DNA of 64,000 bases, taken from assembly GCF_022605165.1 (NCBI RefSeq), contig NC_063073.1, forward strand, positions 2,046,001-2,110,000, in the 5' to 3' direction. Shown here piece by piece: positions 61,535 through 64,000 of the stretch. The notes under the pieces are model-generated. The model was not told the origin of the DNA, did no database searches, and was given only the letters and a program-made list of their open reading frames with translations. Made by a program: the position numbers and the translations under genes. The stretch's first letter is position 1, and the number at the start of each line of letters is the position of its first letter. The DNA comes from Purpureocillium takamizusanense. Its lineage: Eukaryota > Ascomycota > Sordariomycetes > Hypocreales > Ophiocordycipitaceae.

Positions 61535-64000
61535 GGCCAATCAGCTCGCCGTTAGCAGCGGTACTGTTTTATGGCAGGCGAAGCGGCGGGTAGGCGAGGC
61601 GAGGAGGATACAAGGAGTTTGGGAATTAAGGCTGTTACCGGAAATGCTTGCGCTATACCCGATTTCGTGTTTGTTTCTGTTGCCGTTTGGTGTCTTGGTA
61701 GACGCCTCTCTACTTTTCGGACGAGGGGAACCAGAGGCGCCCCCGAAACCTTTTTTTGGCTGGGTAGCTTTGGAGAGGAGGTACTTTGCTCAGGGCGGGA
61801 CAGGAAGCCCTTTACGCTGTTGTTTACGTCTATGATGCATGGCCGATTCGAGGAGGAACTTTTACGCTCCTTAGGAGTTGACCGAAGTGAGGAGATGGCA
61901 TCTTTATGTACTGAATACGAGACGGCTGGAGTGAGAGGCCAGGCCCTCTTAATGGAGCACGGCCACGAGGCTGGAGGCCTAGCAACGATGACGGCGATGC
62001 TTGTGATGTTTTGAGGATTCAGGCACGGGTGCTTGCGAAAGGTTTATATTGCAATGCGCTTGCCCGTGCGCACGCAACAGGTACTGTCGATATTGGGCGC
62101 GGCGCGTTTCGAAAGCTCAATGACGCTGGTTCACTCGGTTCCGTGTGCAGTGCGCCACTTGCGGGTGACTGACTAGCCGTACTTGTACGAAGTACGCAAC
62201 AACGTTAGCACTGTACCTACTGCCTACCTAGGTACAGCATGTAGTAATTACTCAACATATTTCGTAGGCTTTGCGCGAACATGATTCCTGGGCGCGCACT
62301 GACGTGAACGCCATCAACGATGGACGCTTGGCGGTCTGGGTGGGTGATGATGATGAGTGAGCTTGACGCGAGGGGGACGCCGGACCCTGGTGTGCCTCGG
62401 TGTCGTGTAAATGGGCCTTGAAAAGCAGGGCTCTCTCTACTTTCTCTCTCTCGCGCGGGCGCACGGGGCATAGTCTATTACCTAGGTATGCCGGCCACCC
62501 CGTTTCGCAATGGTCCGAGCCTACTTGGTACTTTGCGTACTATACAAATGTACTTTTTGCAGAACTGGTCCTACCCAATGAGCTGAGATATCTACGTACG
62601 TACGTACGAAGTACCTTGGTGTGCACAGCAGGTGAAGTATGTGCGCATGTATGTAAGTATGTAAGCACGTATGTCAGCCAGTCAGTTCAGTCCAGTCCAA
62701 CCAGTCCAGTCATGCAGCACAGTACGTACGAGCATGCGCTGCGCGTGATGCGGGAGGCAAGCGGGCTGACGGGGGCTGACTGAGCGGCGTTTCAGCGTGA
62801 CAGATGAGAACAGACTCGGACCGGACAAAACAAATGGGTGGCGCCTTTGCGTGTACGAAGTAGATGGTGTGCTACTAGTAGTTACAAAGATCCGCAGCTA
62901 GGAGATCCCATCCCATCCCAACCCATCCATGAGTCGATGCGACGAGTGCTCTGTGAGTGGCACATGTCATCCCCGGCTGGCTGGCTGGCTGGCTGTCAGC
63001 ACGCCCGCCCGCCCGCCCCGCCTGCCACGGCAACGCAACACGGGCGCAACGCAACGCAACGCAACGCAAGAGAGCGCCGGCAGAAACGACGTGGCTGGCC
63101 CGGCGGGATCCGGCTGAGGCGATTGGACGCGAGCCGCTCGAGTCAGAGCCATACAGTACATGGGGATTGACTGCATGGAAGGATGGATGGATGGACAATG
63201 ATGATGATGATGATTTGGGGGGGGGGGGGGATCTGATGGGACGGGGATACGGGACACGGGACACGGAGACGGGACGGGCAGGAGGTCGGCGGCTGATGAG
63301 GCGTGGGAGGCGCGATGAGCCGCGTGCGGTTGGTTGGTTCAAGCTCCTCTTATTGCGTGCGGCGCGTCCTGTCAAAATAATAATAATAATAATAAAAATT
63401 AATAAAAATAAAAAGAGTCTTGAGAGAGATGCTAATGCACTGCTCGTCGGTTTGTGCCATTCATTCATTGTTGGTCGTCCCCCTCCCCTCCATCCATCCA
63501 TCCAGCCTGTGTGGCATGAGGCAGCTGAGTGAGCACGCAGCAACAAAAAAGTGAGGTGCTCGCTCGGCGGTGCTCTCTGTGCTGCCCCATCAGTGAGAAG
63601 GTCACCAGCGTCCCCACCTCGCCTCCGGACGGGTCCCCCGGGGTGGAGGGACGGACCAGCGCGCCAGGGGTGCATGCACTTCCATTGGCTCCTCAGCTGT
63701 CCCAGCCCCGAATGGTGAAACGCCTCTCCTCTCCATCCCCTCGACACCCCCCACTGGACGAGCGAGCGAGCGGGCCGGCCAGGGCAGCGCAAGGAAGGCG
63801 CCTCCCCACCGGCCCGTGCTGTTGGCGACAGAGCGCCCCCAAGTACGTGCTTGGGTACTGTATAAGTTACCTTACAGCACGAGGACACCCAACACGCGGG
63901 ACCCTGGGGCGAAAAGCTACAGACAGGTACCTACGTAGTTACTGACCTACCCGCGGGGCACGTTACCCCCTGGGCAGGCGGCTGCTTGCCCTCGTTTCAT
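61535..64000. other. 2.5-kb gene-free end of the window
   Basis: Kinesin 3' UTR, then anonymous DNA. TACGAAGTA occurs at 62186, 62605 and 62854, TACCTAGGTA at 62225 and 62479. Simple repeats include GTAC (62592-62607), GCAAC (about 63043-63067), GAT (about 63198-63212), a 12-G run near 63217, and an A/T-rich AAT run (63377-63411). No gene recognised; a 337-codon minus-strand frame at 62875-63888 spans these repeats and is not credible. Confidence 0.55.
62186..62862. repeat. Cluster of TAC/GTA inverted-repeat motifs
   Basis: Three TACGAAGTA copies (62186, 62605, 62854) and two TACCTAGGTA copies (62225, 62479) within 680 bp, with a GTAC tandem run next to the second. Confidence 0.75.

Noticed and set aside
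62875..63888. 337-codon minus-strand frame near the right end
   Set aside because: Crosses several simple repeats and a poly-G run; not credible as a protein.

Overview
The window is filamentous-fungal nuclear DNA. Genes carry short GT-AG introns of about 50-150 nt with branch sites such as ACTAAC, coding exons are GC-rich, and gene spacing is 0.2-5 kb. Several protein types are fungal: a DUF3405 family member, a KipA/Kip2-type kinesin, a Vsb1-like SulP transporter with a cyclic-nucleotide-binding-like tail, and a mitochondrial Hsp78. A Sordariomycete, probably of the Hypocreales, is the best fit; that is inference from protein style, not from a database search.

Layout. 1-912: 3' part of a leucine-rich-repeat-like hypothetical gene. 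2050-3657: branched-chain keto-acid dehydrogenase E2 (+), convergent with an alpha/beta hydrolase (3885-5579, -). 5580-9040: no gene seen. 9041-9796: gluconokinase (-). 9797-19698: a gene-poor stretch with only a small secreted cysteine-containing protein (12854-13516, -) hemmed in by trinucleotide microsatellites, and a disrupted secreted-protein gene (16403-17562, +). 19699-38688: a dense housekeeping block with dipeptidyl peptidase III (+), ribosomal protein eL6 (-) head to head with HSP78 (+), ARF1 (-) head to head with EMP24 (+), a DUF3405 protein (-), a luciferase-domain protein (+) and a Cus2/Tat-SF1-like splicing factor (-). 39207-53236: proteasome receptor Rpn13 (-), GINS subunit Psf1 (+), Vsb1-like SulP transporter (+), STK19-like protein (+) and a short-chain dehydrogenase (+). 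53237-58607: a 5.4-kb gap, then a KipA/Kip2-like kinesin (58608-61534, +), then gene-free sequence to the end.

Most genes are unrelated conserved cell functions: branched-chain amino-acid catabolism, translation, mitochondrial protein rescue, early secretory traffic, proteasome, replication, splicing and microtubules. No biosynthetic cluster, transposon, CRISPR array, rRNA or tRNA gene was recognised. ARF1/EMP24 is the only adjacent pair with a clear shared pathway (COPI/COPII traffic).

The most unusual signal is in the gaps between genes. Short inverted repeats of the form TAC-N3-GTA (mostly TACTTCGTA/TACGAAGTA), the 10-mer TACCTAGGTA and a 23-nt perfect palindrome at 18297-18319 occur far more often than chance and, as far as I read, only outside exons. 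Other points of note are a probable GC-AG intron in PSF1, a secreted gene with an in-frame TGA plus a one-base frame change, and an eight-run G-quadruplex candidate. I did not find convincing evidence of a new multi-gene system.
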